A DNA stretch of 64,000 bases, from NCBI GenBank assembly GCA_004144185.1, contig SEFP01000004.1:62001-126000 (forward strand), given 5' to 3'. The position numbers and the translations under genes are program-made. Numbering within the stretch: position 1 is the first letter of the stretch; every line of letters begins with the position of its first letter. Positions 9,437 through 19,200 of this stretch are shown here, one piece after another. This stretch comes from Sphingobacteriales bacterium. GTDB taxonomy: Bacteria; Bacteroidota; Bacteroidia; Chitinophagales; Chitinophagaceae. The notes beneath the pieces were generated by a model, which worked only from the letters and a program-made list of their open reading frames with translations, made no database searches and had not been told where the DNA came from.

Positions 9437-11389
9437 ATGAAATTCCGGATCTTATCGGCGCTGGTTTTAAGCGCTTTGCAGCTTTCGGCCCAGGAAAACA
9501 AAGTGGCTTCCTGTGCAGAGGGCAAACAGTTTCACTTGCGGGCATTGGCTAAAACAGCGGTTGCATCTCCGCTGGAAGAAGCCTACGACGTGAAATACGT
9601 AAAGCTCGACGTAGCGCTGACCAACAGAAGCATCGCGCTTTCCGGAACGGCGCAAACCAATGCCGTTGCCCGTGTGCCCATGAGCCAGTATGTGTTTGAG
9701 CTCAATAACAGCCTGCTGATCGACTCCGTAAAGGTGAACGGTGTGAACCGGACACTGACTACGTCCGGAATCATTCGGACGGTTAGTTTGGGGGCCAGTC
9801 TGCCTGCCGGAACGGCCTTTACTGCGCAGGTCTGGTATCGCGGTACGCCTACCGCTCCGAGTGCCAACGCTTCCGTAGGTATTTACAATGCCTCTTCGCC
9901 TTCCTGGGGAAATGCCGTGACGTACACTCTTTCAGAGCCGTATGGTGCCAAAGACTGGTGGCCCTGCAAGCAAAGCCTGCAGGATAAAATCGATTCTTCG
10001 GATGTTTGGATTACAGTTCCGGATAGCCTGAAAGCCGGCAGCAATGGGTTGCTCAAAGCCGTTACGGCCTTATCCGGAAACCGCAAGCGTTATGAATGGC
10101 AGAGTCGCGCTTCGATTGATCATTACCTGATTTCGGTGGCGGTAGCAAATTATGTAGACTATTCGTTTTATGCCCGCTTTACCGGCAGCACCGACTCGGT
10201 ACTGGTGCAGAATTATGTGTATAACAACCCGCTGACCCTGCCGTATTTCAAGAATGCTGTCGACAGTACGGCGATGCAGCTTGATTATTTTTCGCAGCTG
10301 TTTGGCCGCTATCCGTTCTGGAAAGAAAAATATGGCCATTGCATGGCCCCGCTCGACGGTGGCATGGAGCACCAGACGATGAGTACAATGGCCAATTTTT
10401 CCGGAATCCTGGTTCCGCATGAGCTGGCGCACCAATGGTTCGGCGATTATGTAACCTGTGCGTCCTGGCGCGATATCTGGCTGAATGAAGGGTTTGCAGC
10501 GTATAGCGAGTACCTGTTTAACGCTCATTTTAAAGGCACCGCTGCGGCCCGGGCCGATCTGATCAGCAAGCATTCCAATGGCCGGACTGGTGTAACCATT
10601 GTTTCGAATGGCTCCGTATATGTGGATGATACAACCGATGTGGACCGCATTTTTAGTACCCGTCTCACTTATAATAAAGGTGCTTCGGTAGTGCATATGC
10701 TGCGTTTTCTGGCACCCACCGACAGTACGTTTTTTGCATCGCTGCGGGGTTATCTCCAGCACTTTGCGTACGGTACAGCCACAACCGACTCTTTTAAAGC
10801 CGTGGTGCAGCCCTATTACAATCGTTCGCTGGACACCTTTATCAACGAATGGGTATATGGTCAGGGATTTCCTGTTTACAGTGCCCGCTGGAATGCAGCT
10901 GGTGGCCGGGTCTATGTCAATCTGACCCAGCAAGGCTCCGCACCGCAATCGGTACCAGTCTTTCATTATCCGGTGCAGGTAAAGCTAGCCGGCTTTCAGG
11001 GCGATACCACAATTGTGGTCGACATGCGGAGTGCATCCGAAACGGTTGCCATCAACTGGACCAAGCCGGTTTCCGGAATTACGATCGACCCGAATGAGTG
11101 GATTCCACATCAGATCGACAACGTAACGCAGGATGCTACGCTGGCGGTTACAACCCTCCATCCGGAACAGACCCTGTTGGTAGCGCCCAACCCGTCGCAT
11201 ACCGCCTGGACGATTTCTGGAATTGACCAGGGCCATTGGCAGCTGCTGGATATTAGTGGCCGGCTGCTTTTAGAGGGACAAGTTGAAATACAATCGCAGA
11301 TTCCGGCCACGCGACTGGTACCCGGCATGTATCAATTGCAGATCATTCATAATGGTCAGACAATGACCCAGCGGCTGGTACGCGACTAA
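9437..11389 (+). CDS. Secreted M1-family aminopeptidase with T9SS sorting domain
   Basis: 650 residues. Signal peptide at about 1-19, then an M1 beta-saddle domain. The zinc site is H328-E-L-A-H332 with third ligand E351 (WLNEGFAAY). GGMEHQ stands in the place of the usual GAMEN exopeptidase motif. From about residue 575 a type A C-terminal sorting domain (APNPSHTAWTISG, VPGMYQLQI, QRLVRD) directs export by the type IX secretion system. It probably trims peptides outside the cell. It is shorter than the classic four-domain PepN type because the large helical C-terminal domain is lacking. Confidence 0.9.
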   Translation: MKFRILSALVLSALQLSAQENKVASCAEGKQFHLRALAKTAVASPLEEAYDVKYVKLDVALTNRSIALSGTAQTNAVARVPMSQYVFELNNSLLIDSVKVNGVNRTLTTSGIIRTVSLGASLPAGTAFTAQVWYRGTPTAPSANASVGIYNASSPSWGNAVTYTLSEPYGAKDWWPCKQSLQDKIDSSDVWITVPDSLKAGSNGLLKAVTALSGNRKRYEWQSRASIDHYLISVAVANYVDYSFYARFTGSTDSVLVQNYVYNNPLTLPYFKNAVDSTAMQLDYFSQLFGRYPFWKEKYGHCMAPLDGGMEHQTMSTMANFSGILVPHELAHQWFGDYVTCASWRDIWLNEGFAAYSEYLFNAHFKGTAAARADLISKHSNGRTGVTIVSNGSVYVDDTTDVDRIFSTRLTYNKGASVVHMLRFLAPTDSTFFASLRGYLQHFAYGTATTDSFKAVVQPYYNRSLDTFINEWVYGQGFPVYSARWNAAGGRVYVNLTQQGSAPQSVPVFHYPVQVKLAGFQGDTTIVVDMRSASETVAINWTKPVSGITIDPNEWIPHQIDNVTQDATLAVTTLHPEQTLLVAPNPSHTAWTISGIDQGHWQLLDISGRLLLEGQVEIQSQIPATRLVPGMYQLQIIHNGQTMTQRLVRD

Positions 11390-11431
11390 GGCTTGTTAGA
11401 TAAATTTTCCGGAATTTTCAGGCACCTTCAC

Positions 11432-11986
11432 ATGATGACCTACAACTTAAACTGGCTTCTTGAAACCATCCGGACGGATACTGCTGTCGATTACCTGTTG
11501 TTCTGGGGTCACCAGAAAAGTAAAGACGGCACGATCACCGTTTCCTGTTTCAGCCAATGGTGGCCGTCACCGTTTACGGTAGAAGGTGTGGTGTATCAAA
11601 CAGCGGAACATTGGATGATGGCGCAAAAGGCGCTGCTGTTTAAGGATCAGGTGAGCTACCAAAAGATTGTAGAAGCGGGTTCTCCCAAAGAAGCGAAAGC
11701 ATTGGGACGGGGCGTTCAAAACTACGAGGACGCTTTGTGGACTGAAAAACGTTTTGAGATTGTCGTAGCCGGAAACATGCATAAGTTCAGTCAGGATGAC
11801 GGGCTGGCTGCTTTTCTGCACAGTACCGGTACTAAAGTGCTGGTAGAAGCCAGTCCGGTAGACCCAATCTGGGGGATCGGACTTTCTGCAGACAGCCCTA
11901 AAGCACAAGACCCGACCCAGTGGAACGGCTTGAACCTGCTGGGTTTTGCGTTGATGGCCGTTCGGGACCGACTTGAAAACCGATAG
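11432..11986 (+). CDS. NADAR-family protein (YbiA-like)
   Basis: 184 residues from ATG 11432 (ATG 11435 is equally possible). Family signatures are FSQWWPSPFTVEGVVYQTAEH, MMAQKALLF, NMHKFSQD and WGIG. NADAR proteins include YbiA/RibX N-glycosidases that act on reactive riboflavin intermediates, and related enzymes that reverse ADP-ribosylation of guanine. No DarT-like toxin or riboflavin gene is adjacent, so the role is open. A degenerate -7-like CACCTTCA lies directly before the start. Confidence 0.82.
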   Translation: MMTYNLNWLLETIRTDTAVDYLLFWGHQKSKDGTITVSCFSQWWPSPFTVEGVVYQTAEHWMMAQKALLFKDQVSYQKIVEAGSPKEAKALGRGVQNYEDALWTEKRFEIVVAGNMHKFSQDDGLAAFLHSTGTKVLVEASPVDPIWGIGLSADSPKAQDPTQWNGLNLLGFALMAVRDRLENR

Positions 11987-12030
11987 TGGGTTTTTCTAAA
12001 AATAACCTTCCGGAAGCCATCGTTTGCGGG

Positions 12031-12038
12031 CACCTTTG
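12031..12038 (+). promoter_or_regulatory. -7-like element before the HAD phosphatase
   Basis: CACCTTTG (one mismatch to TAnnTTTG) ends four bases before ATG 12043, implying a very short or absent leader if used. Confidence 0.3.
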
Positions 12039-12042
12039 CTCC

Positions 12043-12705
12043 ATGACGTACGCAGCCTTGTTCGATATGGACGGATTGTTGCTCGATACCGAACCGGTAT
12101 GGGGTACCGTGATGAAAGCCACTTCTAATGCTCATGGCGTAGTAGTGCCAATGGATCGTATCCGCGAGACAGCGGGATTGCGGATCGGAGAAGTCTGTGA
12201 CTACTGGAAGCGCAATTTTACCTGGCCGGAAGGGCTGGAGTCGGATACGCTGGCAGCAGAAATTGTAGCCGGCGTGATTGCTACGTCCAAAGAACAGGCT
12301 ACCGTATTGCCCGGCGTACCGGAGCTTTTGCGCAGGTTACAGGCTGCGGGCTGGAAGATCGGACTGGCCTCCTCTTCGCCGATGCCGATGATTCAGTTGC
12401 TCGTAAAGCATTTCGGGATTGCCCATTACTTTGAGGCCATTGTGAGTGCCGATACCGCAGCGCTCGGTAAACCGCATCCGGACGTGTACTTGCAGTGTGC
12501 AGCCCAGTTGAGCGTAGGAGCGCATCAGTGCATCGTCTTCGAAGACACCGTCAATGGCTGCATTGCTGCCAAGGCGGCCCGTATGAAAGTGCTGGCCGTG
12601 CCGCATCATGAATGGGCGGCCGATCCGCGCTTCGCACTGGCCGACTGGGTGGTTCCCAGTCTGGAAGGCGTGCTTCCGGAAGATCTGGCACAATTGCTGA
12701 GGTAG
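12043..12705 (+). CDS. HAD phosphatase, HxpB/YniC-like
   Basis: 220 residues from ATG 12043. HAD motif I is FDMDGLLLDTEP, motif II is LASSSP, and the later motifs are KPHPDVY and VFEDTVNGCIAAKAA. The cap region and the LLLDTEPVW start resemble hexitol/2-deoxyglucose-6-phosphate phosphatases of the YniC type. Beta-phosphoglucomutase-like relatives cannot be excluded. It follows the NADAR gene by 56 bases. Confidence 0.87.
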   Translation: MTYAALFDMDGLLLDTEPVWGTVMKATSNAHGVVVPMDRIRETAGLRIGEVCDYWKRNFTWPEGLESDTLAAEIVAGVIATSKEQATVLPGVPELLRRLQAAGWKIGLASSSPMPMIQLLVKHFGIAHYFEAIVSADTAALGKPHPDVYLQCAAQLSVGAHQCIVFEDTVNGCIAAKAARMKVLAVPHHEWAADPRFALADWVVPSLEGVLPEDLAQLLR

Positions 12706-12767
12706 GAAGCGGAGTTGTAAATCAAATCTAACGAAGGCTTCATCAGACCTGTTTTCGGCGCGATCGG

Positions 12768-13658
12768 TTATCCTTTTCCCCGGTTTACCAGGGCCACACC
12801 GCCGATGATACAGGCAAAGGCAAGTCCGGTCCAGATATTGAGGGGTTCACCGAAGAACGTGCCTAACAGGACGGCTACCAACGGATTGATGTACGCGTAA
12901 CTGGTCACGAAACTGACCGGCAAATGCTTCAGGGCATAACGGTACGCCAACATTGCCAGCATCGACCCGAAAATCACCAGGTAGGCCCAGCACAACAGCG
13001 CCTGCGGGTTCCACCACTGGATTCCGGAATACGACTCAAACGTGGGGCTGAGTAGCAGCAGAAACAAGCCCCCGAAAAACACCTGCAACAACACATCGAG
13101 TGTTGGGTGTGCGGGATTGCTCCAGCGCTTCATCAGCAACGAACCGCCACCCCAGCCAAACGTGGCGAGAAGCAGTCCGCCAATGCCCGTAAGATATTTA
13201 GGGTTGCTTAAAGCTGCGACATCGGCCCGGAAGATGACCGCCACGCCTGCAAAACCCAGTGCCATGCCACCGATCGTCAGCGCATTCACGGCCGTTCTGG
13301 ACCGGCTGAACAATCCCAGCAGCACAACTGAAATAGGCATCATACTACAAACCAGCGCCGCTACACCGCTCGGAACGACCTGTTCGGCCCAGCTTACCAC
13401 GCCATTGCCGATCGTAATCATCAGAAAGCCGATAATGGCATTCCGTCCCAGCAAGGTTCCGGAAAGGTTCAGCGGCTTTTTAGCACCTATAAACAGCAAC
13501 GGAATCATACACAAGGCTGCGGCAACCTGCCGCGCACCAGCCATCAGAAACGCCGGATAAGCCGCAACAGCAACCTTAATAGCTAAATACGTAGTGCCCC
13601 ATACCAGAGCAATGAACGCGTAACAGCCATAAGCCAGCCGTTTATTTGAACCCAACAC
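12768..13658 (-). CDS. EamA/DMT-family transporter
   Basis: About ten hydrophobic helices in two EamA repeats (FIALVWGTTYLAIKVA; FASTWGW-type second half with YINPLVAVLLGTFFGEPL). These are inner-membrane drug/metabolite exporters of unknown substrate. I place the start at GTG 13658 because it leaves a short N-terminus before helix 1 and a -7-like CATCTTTG (minus strand, 13663-13670) sits directly upstream. An in-frame start at 13745 would add 29 hydrophilic residues and cannot be ruled out. Confidence 0.85.
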   Translation of the reverse strand: MLGSNKRLAYGCYAFIALVWGTTYLAIKVAVAAYPAFLMAGARQVAAALCMIPLLFIGAKKPLNLSGTLLGRNAIIGFLMITIGNGVVSWAEQVVPSGVAALVCSMMPISVVLLGLFSRSRTAVNALTIGGMALGFAGVAVIFRADVAALSNPKYLTGIGGLLLATFGWGGGSLLMKRWSNPAHPTLDVLLQVFFGGLFLLLLSPTFESYSGIQWWNPQALLCWAYLVIFGSMLAMLAYRYALKHLPVSFVTSYAYINPLVAVLLGTFFGEPLNIWTGLAFACIIGGVALVNRGKG

Positions 13659-13745
13659 GCTGCAAAGATGCGGTGAGAAGCGAGTAGTTAGGAGCCTTGA
13701 TGTTGCAAACGATAACTGCACTTTGTTTTTAGAAGCGATACCCAC

Positions 13746-13915
13746 TTGTCAAAACCTGTTTCCGGACTTGGTGTCATTGAGTTGGAAAATCTGTTGTGAG
13801 GCTGTTCTTCCGCAGACTCAGAATGACAGATCGAAGCCCGAATAAAATAAGTCCAACTACCGACCCTTCGACAAGCTTAGAATGACAACCAAGACGCATT
13901 CACTGGCTAATCGTG
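13746..13915. other. Spacer with degenerate AGAATGACA repeats
   Basis: Between the EamA gene and the end of mutS2. It contains CAGACTCAGAATGACAG at about 13813-13829 and GACAAGCTTAGAATGACAA at about 13869-13887, two diverged copies of one unit. I see no gene. Confidence 0.4.
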
Positions 13916-16027
13916 CTAACTCTTTGCACCTTTTTCGCTTCGCTTCCGGACCACCATCAGTTCGCCCAGTTCTACATTAAAAGGCATCTTGGCTACTTTG
14001 ACAATGCCCCGTTTGTCGCGAATCTCGGTCAGGGTGCCCACCTGATGCGTCGTTTTGTTGCGCACCAGATCGCCGATCTGTGGCGTGCCACCTACGGTTT
14101 CATACGTCTTGTCAATTTTCTTGGCCGCCGACTGGTTGGCAATCACGGCTTTTTTCCGGAACAGAATTTTTTCGGCGGCGTCGATCACCGCGCCTTTGTT
14201 ATCTGCCTTTTTCCAGTCCTGAACAATCTGCTTGAATTTTCGCTCAGTTTCGCGCAGGTAATCCAGTTCTTCTTTCTTGATCCGGTTTTGCAGCTTCAGG
14301 GTTTCAAAATGCACCCGTTGTTTTTCTTTATCCGCGATCTCCTCATAGCGCTCGCGGGCCCGGTCGGCTGCATCCAGCTTCTCGTCGAGTGTCTTTTCCT
14401 TTTCGCCGAGCCGTAGACCCTGCTGCTCAGTCTGGTGGAGTAGTTTATCCAGTTTGTGATGCCCGCGTTCGGTCAGCTGCCGCGCCCGGTCGATCACCGT
14501 TTCCGGAAGACCGCTCCGCAGGGCAATGGCAAAGGTGTACGAAGAACCCGGTTTGCCCAGCATCAGGCGGTACCGGGGCTCCAGCGCTTCTTCATCAAAC
14601 AGCATGGCGCCGTTGACAATCCCGGCAACCTTACCGGCCATCACCTTAAGGTTAAGGTAGTGGGTTGTGATAATACCGATGGCGTTCCGTGCCGCCAGAT
14701 CTTCCACAATAGCCTCGGCAAAAGCACCACCCAGCGCCGGATCAGACCCGGACCCCAGCTCGTCGATAAAGAACAGTGTTTTGCCGTTGGCAAAATCCAT
14801 GAAGTACTTCATGTCGCGCAGGTGAGCGCTGTAGGTACTCAGCTCATTTTCAATACTTTGAGTATCGCCGATATGAATAAACAGGTTTTTGAACAGTCCC
14901 ACTTCCGAGTTCGGGTCGGCAGAGATCAGCAGTCCGCTTTGCGCCATGATTTGCAGCAAGCCCACCGTTTTCATACTCACCGTTTTTCCGCCCGCGTTGG
15001 GTCCGGAAATAATCAGAATCCGTTCTTTCCGGTCGAGCGTCAGGTTGAGCGGTTCTACAGGTTTTCCGAGGGCGCGGTTGTGCAGGTACAGCAGCGGGTG
15101 CCGCGCTTTCACCAGCGACACGCCCGGGTGAGCCGTCAGCCGGGGCATATACGCGTCCAGATCCTGCGCCAGCAAGGCTTTGCAGCGAATGAAATCAAAA
15201 ATTCCGGACAGCTTGAAATAATGTTGCAACAACGGCGCATGGACCCGCAGCTTTGCTGTTGTTTCCTGGAGAATCCGCTGAATTTCGCGGCTTTCGGCCC
15301 GCTCCAGCGAAAAGATTTCGTTATTGAGCTCAATGGTTTCTTCCGGCTCGATAAAGACCGTCCGGCTGGTATCGCTTTCACCGTGCAGAATGCCCTTCAC
15401 CATACGCTTATTTTCTGCGTTGATAGCGACGGTACGGCGACCGTTGAGATAGCCTTCCGAGATATCGGCCAGGTAGCCCTGCTTGCTCAGTTTCCGGAGC
15501 ACCGTTTCAAACAGCTTGCGCAGTTCGTTGCGGCGGCTTTGCAGGCTCGTCCGGATGCTCATCAGCTCCCGCGAAGCAGTATCCCGCACCTGACCGCCAT
15601 CATCAATGGCCGACGATACAATCTCTACGATCTCTTTCTCGAATTTCAGATCGGCAATCAGTTCCCGCAGAGTAGGGTAGAAGCCCGGACGGTTGCCAAA
15701 CCAGCGCAACACATCGCGCATATTGGTCGCCAGACTCGCCATCGCCAGCAAGGCATCGCCCGGTAGAACCGAGTTTTCGATTTCGAGCAGTCGAAGCTCT
15801 TTTGTGAGGTTGCGGGTAAATTCAGCCGGGAAAGCATCCTGTCCCAGACTGTTTTTATATTCTTCCGTTTGCTTTAGAGCGCGGTCGATGGCTTCAAACC
15901 GGGTCATCGGTTTGAGGCGCTCCACGCGTTCACGGGCCGCATCCGTGCGGCAGTAGTTCAGCAACAGCTGCTGAATTTTTCCAAATTCCAATCCATCGGC
16001 CGCACCGGCCGGGTACAAATGCATCAT
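13916..16027 (-). CDS. MutS2-like ATPase lacking the Smr nuclease domain
   Basis: 703 residues. An N-terminal MutS lever/clamp region leads to an ABC-type ATPase with Walker A SGPNAGGKTVSMKTVG and Walker B LFFIDELGSGSDP. A long coiled coil (EQQGLRLGEKEKTLDEKLD onward) and a small KOW-like C-terminus (GDLVRNKTTHQVGTLTEI) follow. Canonical MutS2 is about 780 residues and ends in an Smr endonuclease domain; this one stops before it. The family acts in suppression of recombination or in rescue of collided ribosomes. The ATPase is intact, so this looks like a domain variant, not decay. Confidence 0.88.
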   Translation of the reverse strand: MMHLYPAGAADGLEFGKIQQLLLNYCRTDAARERVERLKPMTRFEAIDRALKQTEEYKNSLGQDAFPAEFTRNLTKELRLLEIENSVLPGDALLAMASLATNMRDVLRWFGNRPGFYPTLRELIADLKFEKEIVEIVSSAIDDGGQVRDTASRELMSIRTSLQSRRNELRKLFETVLRKLSKQGYLADISEGYLNGRRTVAINAENKRMVKGILHGESDTSRTVFIEPEETIELNNEIFSLERAESREIQRILQETTAKLRVHAPLLQHYFKLSGIFDFIRCKALLAQDLDAYMPRLTAHPGVSLVKARHPLLYLHNRALGKPVEPLNLTLDRKERILIISGPNAGGKTVSMKTVGLLQIMAQSGLLISADPNSEVGLFKNLFIHIGDTQSIENELSTYSAHLRDMKYFMDFANGKTLFFIDELGSGSDPALGGAFAEAIVEDLAARNAIGIITTHYLNLKVMAGKVAGIVNGAMLFDEEALEPRYRLMLGKPGSSYTFAIALRSGLPETVIDRARQLTERGHHKLDKLLHQTEQQGLRLGEKEKTLDEKLDAADRARERYEEIADKEKQRVHFETLKLQNRIKKEELDYLRETERKFKQIVQDWKKADNKGAVIDAAEKILFRKKAVIANQSAAKKIDKTYETVGGTPQIGDLVRNKTTHQVGTLTEIRDKRGIVKVAKMPFNVELGELMVVRKRSEKGAKS

Positions 16028-16040
16028 ACAATTACAGGCA

Positions 16041-16048
16041 CAAAGGTA
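16041..16048 (-). promoter_or_regulatory. mutS2 promoter -7 element
   Basis: TACCTTTG on the minus strand, an exact TAnnTTTG match, 13 bases upstream of the mutS2 start codon. Confidence 0.45.
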
Positions 16049-16263
16049 AAAAACACAATCAGGGTAAATGAGGTTGATATAAAGTTGATTTTAAAGGTCA
16101 TTTTTCCGCATGGCCATATTGCGTCAGGAACGGTTTCTAAGCCAAGAGGCTATTTTAGAAGCAGGAATACAATTGATTCTGAAGAAATTGGAAGTATAAT
16201 CCGATCCGAATTACTGGTTTCTTAAAATGATAGAACCGTGATTCGAAAGCCTTTGGGATATCG

Positions 16264-16271
16264 TACTTTTA
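16264..16271 (+). promoter_or_regulatory. -7-like element before the DUF4175 gene
   Basis: TACTTTTA, with TTCG 18 bases upstream, ending six bases before ATG 16278. If used, the transcript would have almost no leader. The rest of the 16028-16277 spacer is AT-rich and shows no convincing gene. Confidence 0.35.
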
Positions 16272-16277
16272 AAGCCG

Positions 16278-19200
16278 ATGCGTGCCTACGAACTGCTGAT
16301 TTCCCGCTTAGATCATTTTATCCGGAAATATTACGTCAATCAACTGCTGCGCGGTGGATTGGTATTACTGGCATCCCTGCTGACCATCTTGCTGTTGGTA
16401 GGGGTGGGTGAGTATTTCCTGTATCTATCTCCTGCCGTCAAAATTCCACTGTTGGTTGTAGTGGGACTTTTTGCACTCACCGCCCTTATTTTCTGGGTGG
16501 CCGTTCCGCTGGTGAAGATGGCGCACCTCGGCAAAACGCTTTCGAGAGAAGACGCAGCGATCATCGCCGGCCGGCATTTTCCGGACGTAGACGATAAAAT
16601 GCTCAACGTGCTGCAACTCCAAAGCGGTGCCGTTTCCGGAAGCGATTCCGATCTGCTGCTGGCCTCAATTGAGCAAAAAGCATCTCAACTGTCGGTGATT
16701 CCCATTGCCCGAGCCATCGATCTGGGGAAAAACAAAAAATACCTCCCTTGGCTGCTTCCGGTACTGGGTATCCTGCTGTTGTTTCTGGTGCTATCGCCTA
16801 CGGCCTTCCGGAAAACCGGTGAACGGCTCCTTCAGCCCGCGACTGCCTTTGAAAAGCCGGCTCCGTTTGATTTTGTGCTGCTGAACGGTCCGGTACTGAC
16901 AGTTCCGGAAGGTGAAGACCTGACCGTCCGCGTTCGCGCTTCCGGAAGCGCGCTACCTGAACAAATGGACGTGGTAACTGATGCCAACCGCCAGCCCATG
17001 CGCACGGATTCCGGCGTATTTGTCGCCAAATTTGAAAAAGTAACCACCGATATTCCGTTCCGGCTGTCGGCCTCGGGCTACAACTCCAAACCGTATGTGG
17101 TTCGGGTGCTGCCCAAACCGTCTTTACTGGCAGTTCGGGTGCAACTAACCTATCCGGCCTATACCGGTCGGGCTACCGAAGTGCGCAATTCCATGGGTGA
17201 TCTTAGTCTGCCAGTCGGTACGCAGGTCTCGTGGATGCTCACCACCCAATCGGCCGATCATGCCCAGCTTTACCTGGGAAACACCTTGGCCGGAACCCTG
17301 CCGCGTAACGGGCGCTTCTTTGGCGCCTCCCATCGCTTCCTGACGGATACGATGGTGACCTTTGCCGTACAGAATACCCAAAGCCGGATCACCGAAAAGC
17401 AAACCTTCCGGGTGGCCGTGCTTCCGGATGCCCCACCAGCCATTCAGCTTACTAATTATGCGGACAGCAGCACCGGTGGCCAAATTTTGCTGACCGGTAC
17501 CGCCGGTGACGACTACGGTCTGAGCCGGTTGACGTTTGTAGCGGTCCTCCAGGATGCAACGGGTCGGGTGGTAGCCAACAGAAGTGTCAACCTGCCTATT
17601 TCCGGAAAGAAAGCCACATCCTTCCAGCATTATTTTGATGCCTCGGCCCTGCTTGGCAGCAACCAGCGGATGCGCTATTGGGTCGAAGCCTGGGACAACG
17701 ACGGCGTCCACGGTCCTAAAGTAGCCCGGAGCACCGAACAGTATTTTGACCGCACCGGAGGCAAGAAAACAGATGTGTTTCTGGCCGAGAATGCCAAACA
17801 GGTTTCGCAGGGGCTGAGCAACTCGGCTAAAGAAAACCAGGAACTGCAAAAGGCGACCAAAGACCTGCAATCGCAACTGCTGCAAAGTGAGGAAACCAGT
17901 TGGGAATCCAAAGCAGCGATTCAGGAAATGATGGACCAGCAGGAAGACCTTAAACAAAAGCTGGAGACGGCTAAGAAGCGCTTCGAAGAAGGCATGAAGC
18001 AGCGGCAAAACCGCGACATAAGCGAAGACGCCAAAGAAAAAACCGAAGCCCTTAAAGAGCAGATGGACCGGCTGTTGAACAAAGAACTGGCCGAGCAGAT
18101 GCAGAAGCTTCAGGAACTGATGCAGAAGCTCAATAAAGACAAGGCGGTTCAGACCCTGCAAAAACTGGAACAGGACAACAAGCTGTTCAACATGGACCTG
18201 CAACGGTTGCAGGAACTAATGAAGAAACTGGAACAGCAGCTGAAACTCGAAGATTTGGCGGCCAAGATGGAAAGCCTGGCGCAAAAACAAGGCGACCTGA
18301 AAGACAAAACCGATCAGAACGCCCGCAGCAATGAGGAACTGGCGCAGCAACAAAAAGACCTGCAAAAAGAATTGCAGGAAGCGCTGAAAAAAGATCTGAA
18401 AGAAGCCGGTCAGCAGGCGACCAAGGCCGAGGAAAAAGAGTTGTCCAAAAGCGAGCAATCCGGAAAAGACGCCAACGGAGCCATGCAGCAAAGTAGCGAG
18501 CAGCTGAACCAGAATCAAAAACAAAACGCATCCAAATCCCAGCAGCAGGCCAAAGAGAAGCTACAGGAAATGGCCCAGGCACTTCGAAGTGCGGCCTCGG
18601 GTGCGTCGCTGGAGCAAATCAACATCGATATCCGTGCGACACGGCAGATCCTGACCAACCTGATGCGGCTGTCGTTTGCGGAAGAAGGACTGGTCGGCAA
18701 AACCAAGCAAACCTCTCCGGCTTCTCCGGAATACCTGGCGAATCTCTCGGAGCAATCGCGGCAGTACACGGCGTCTCACATTATTCGCGACTCGCTGTAT
18801 ACCCTGAGCAAGCGCATTTTCCAGCTGTCTGCTACAGTCAATAAAGAAACTGCCGGACTGGAGTCTTCTTTGTCCAATGCAACAACCTCTTTAAATGACC
18901 GGCAGATTGGTCCTGCCGCACAGGCCCAGCAATATGCCATGACGCATACCAACAACTTGGCGCTGATGCTGAATGAATTGCTGAGCAACCTGATGCAACA
19001 GCAATCGCAGGCCATGCAGCAGCAAGGCAACAGCGGTTCCTGTACCAAGCCCGGCGGCTCAAAGCCTTCCGGAAAACCAGGTCCCGGAAGTGGTGGTGCC
19101 GGTCAGTTGCAGGATATTATTTCCGGTCAGCAGCAGTTAGGCAACGCTATGCAACAGGCCGCGCAAACCGCGGCCCGTCGACAGGGCGGACAAAAACCTG

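Noticed and set aside
14456-15766. Long open frame on the plus strand opposite mutS2
   Set aside because: No family motif and a low-quality composition; mutS2 on the other strand has clear Walker motifs, so this is a shadow frame.
16019-16225. 68-codon plus-strand ORF between mutS2 and the DUF4175 gene
   Set aside because: It overlaps the mutS2 start and promoter, has no recognisable feature, and the region is AT-rich.
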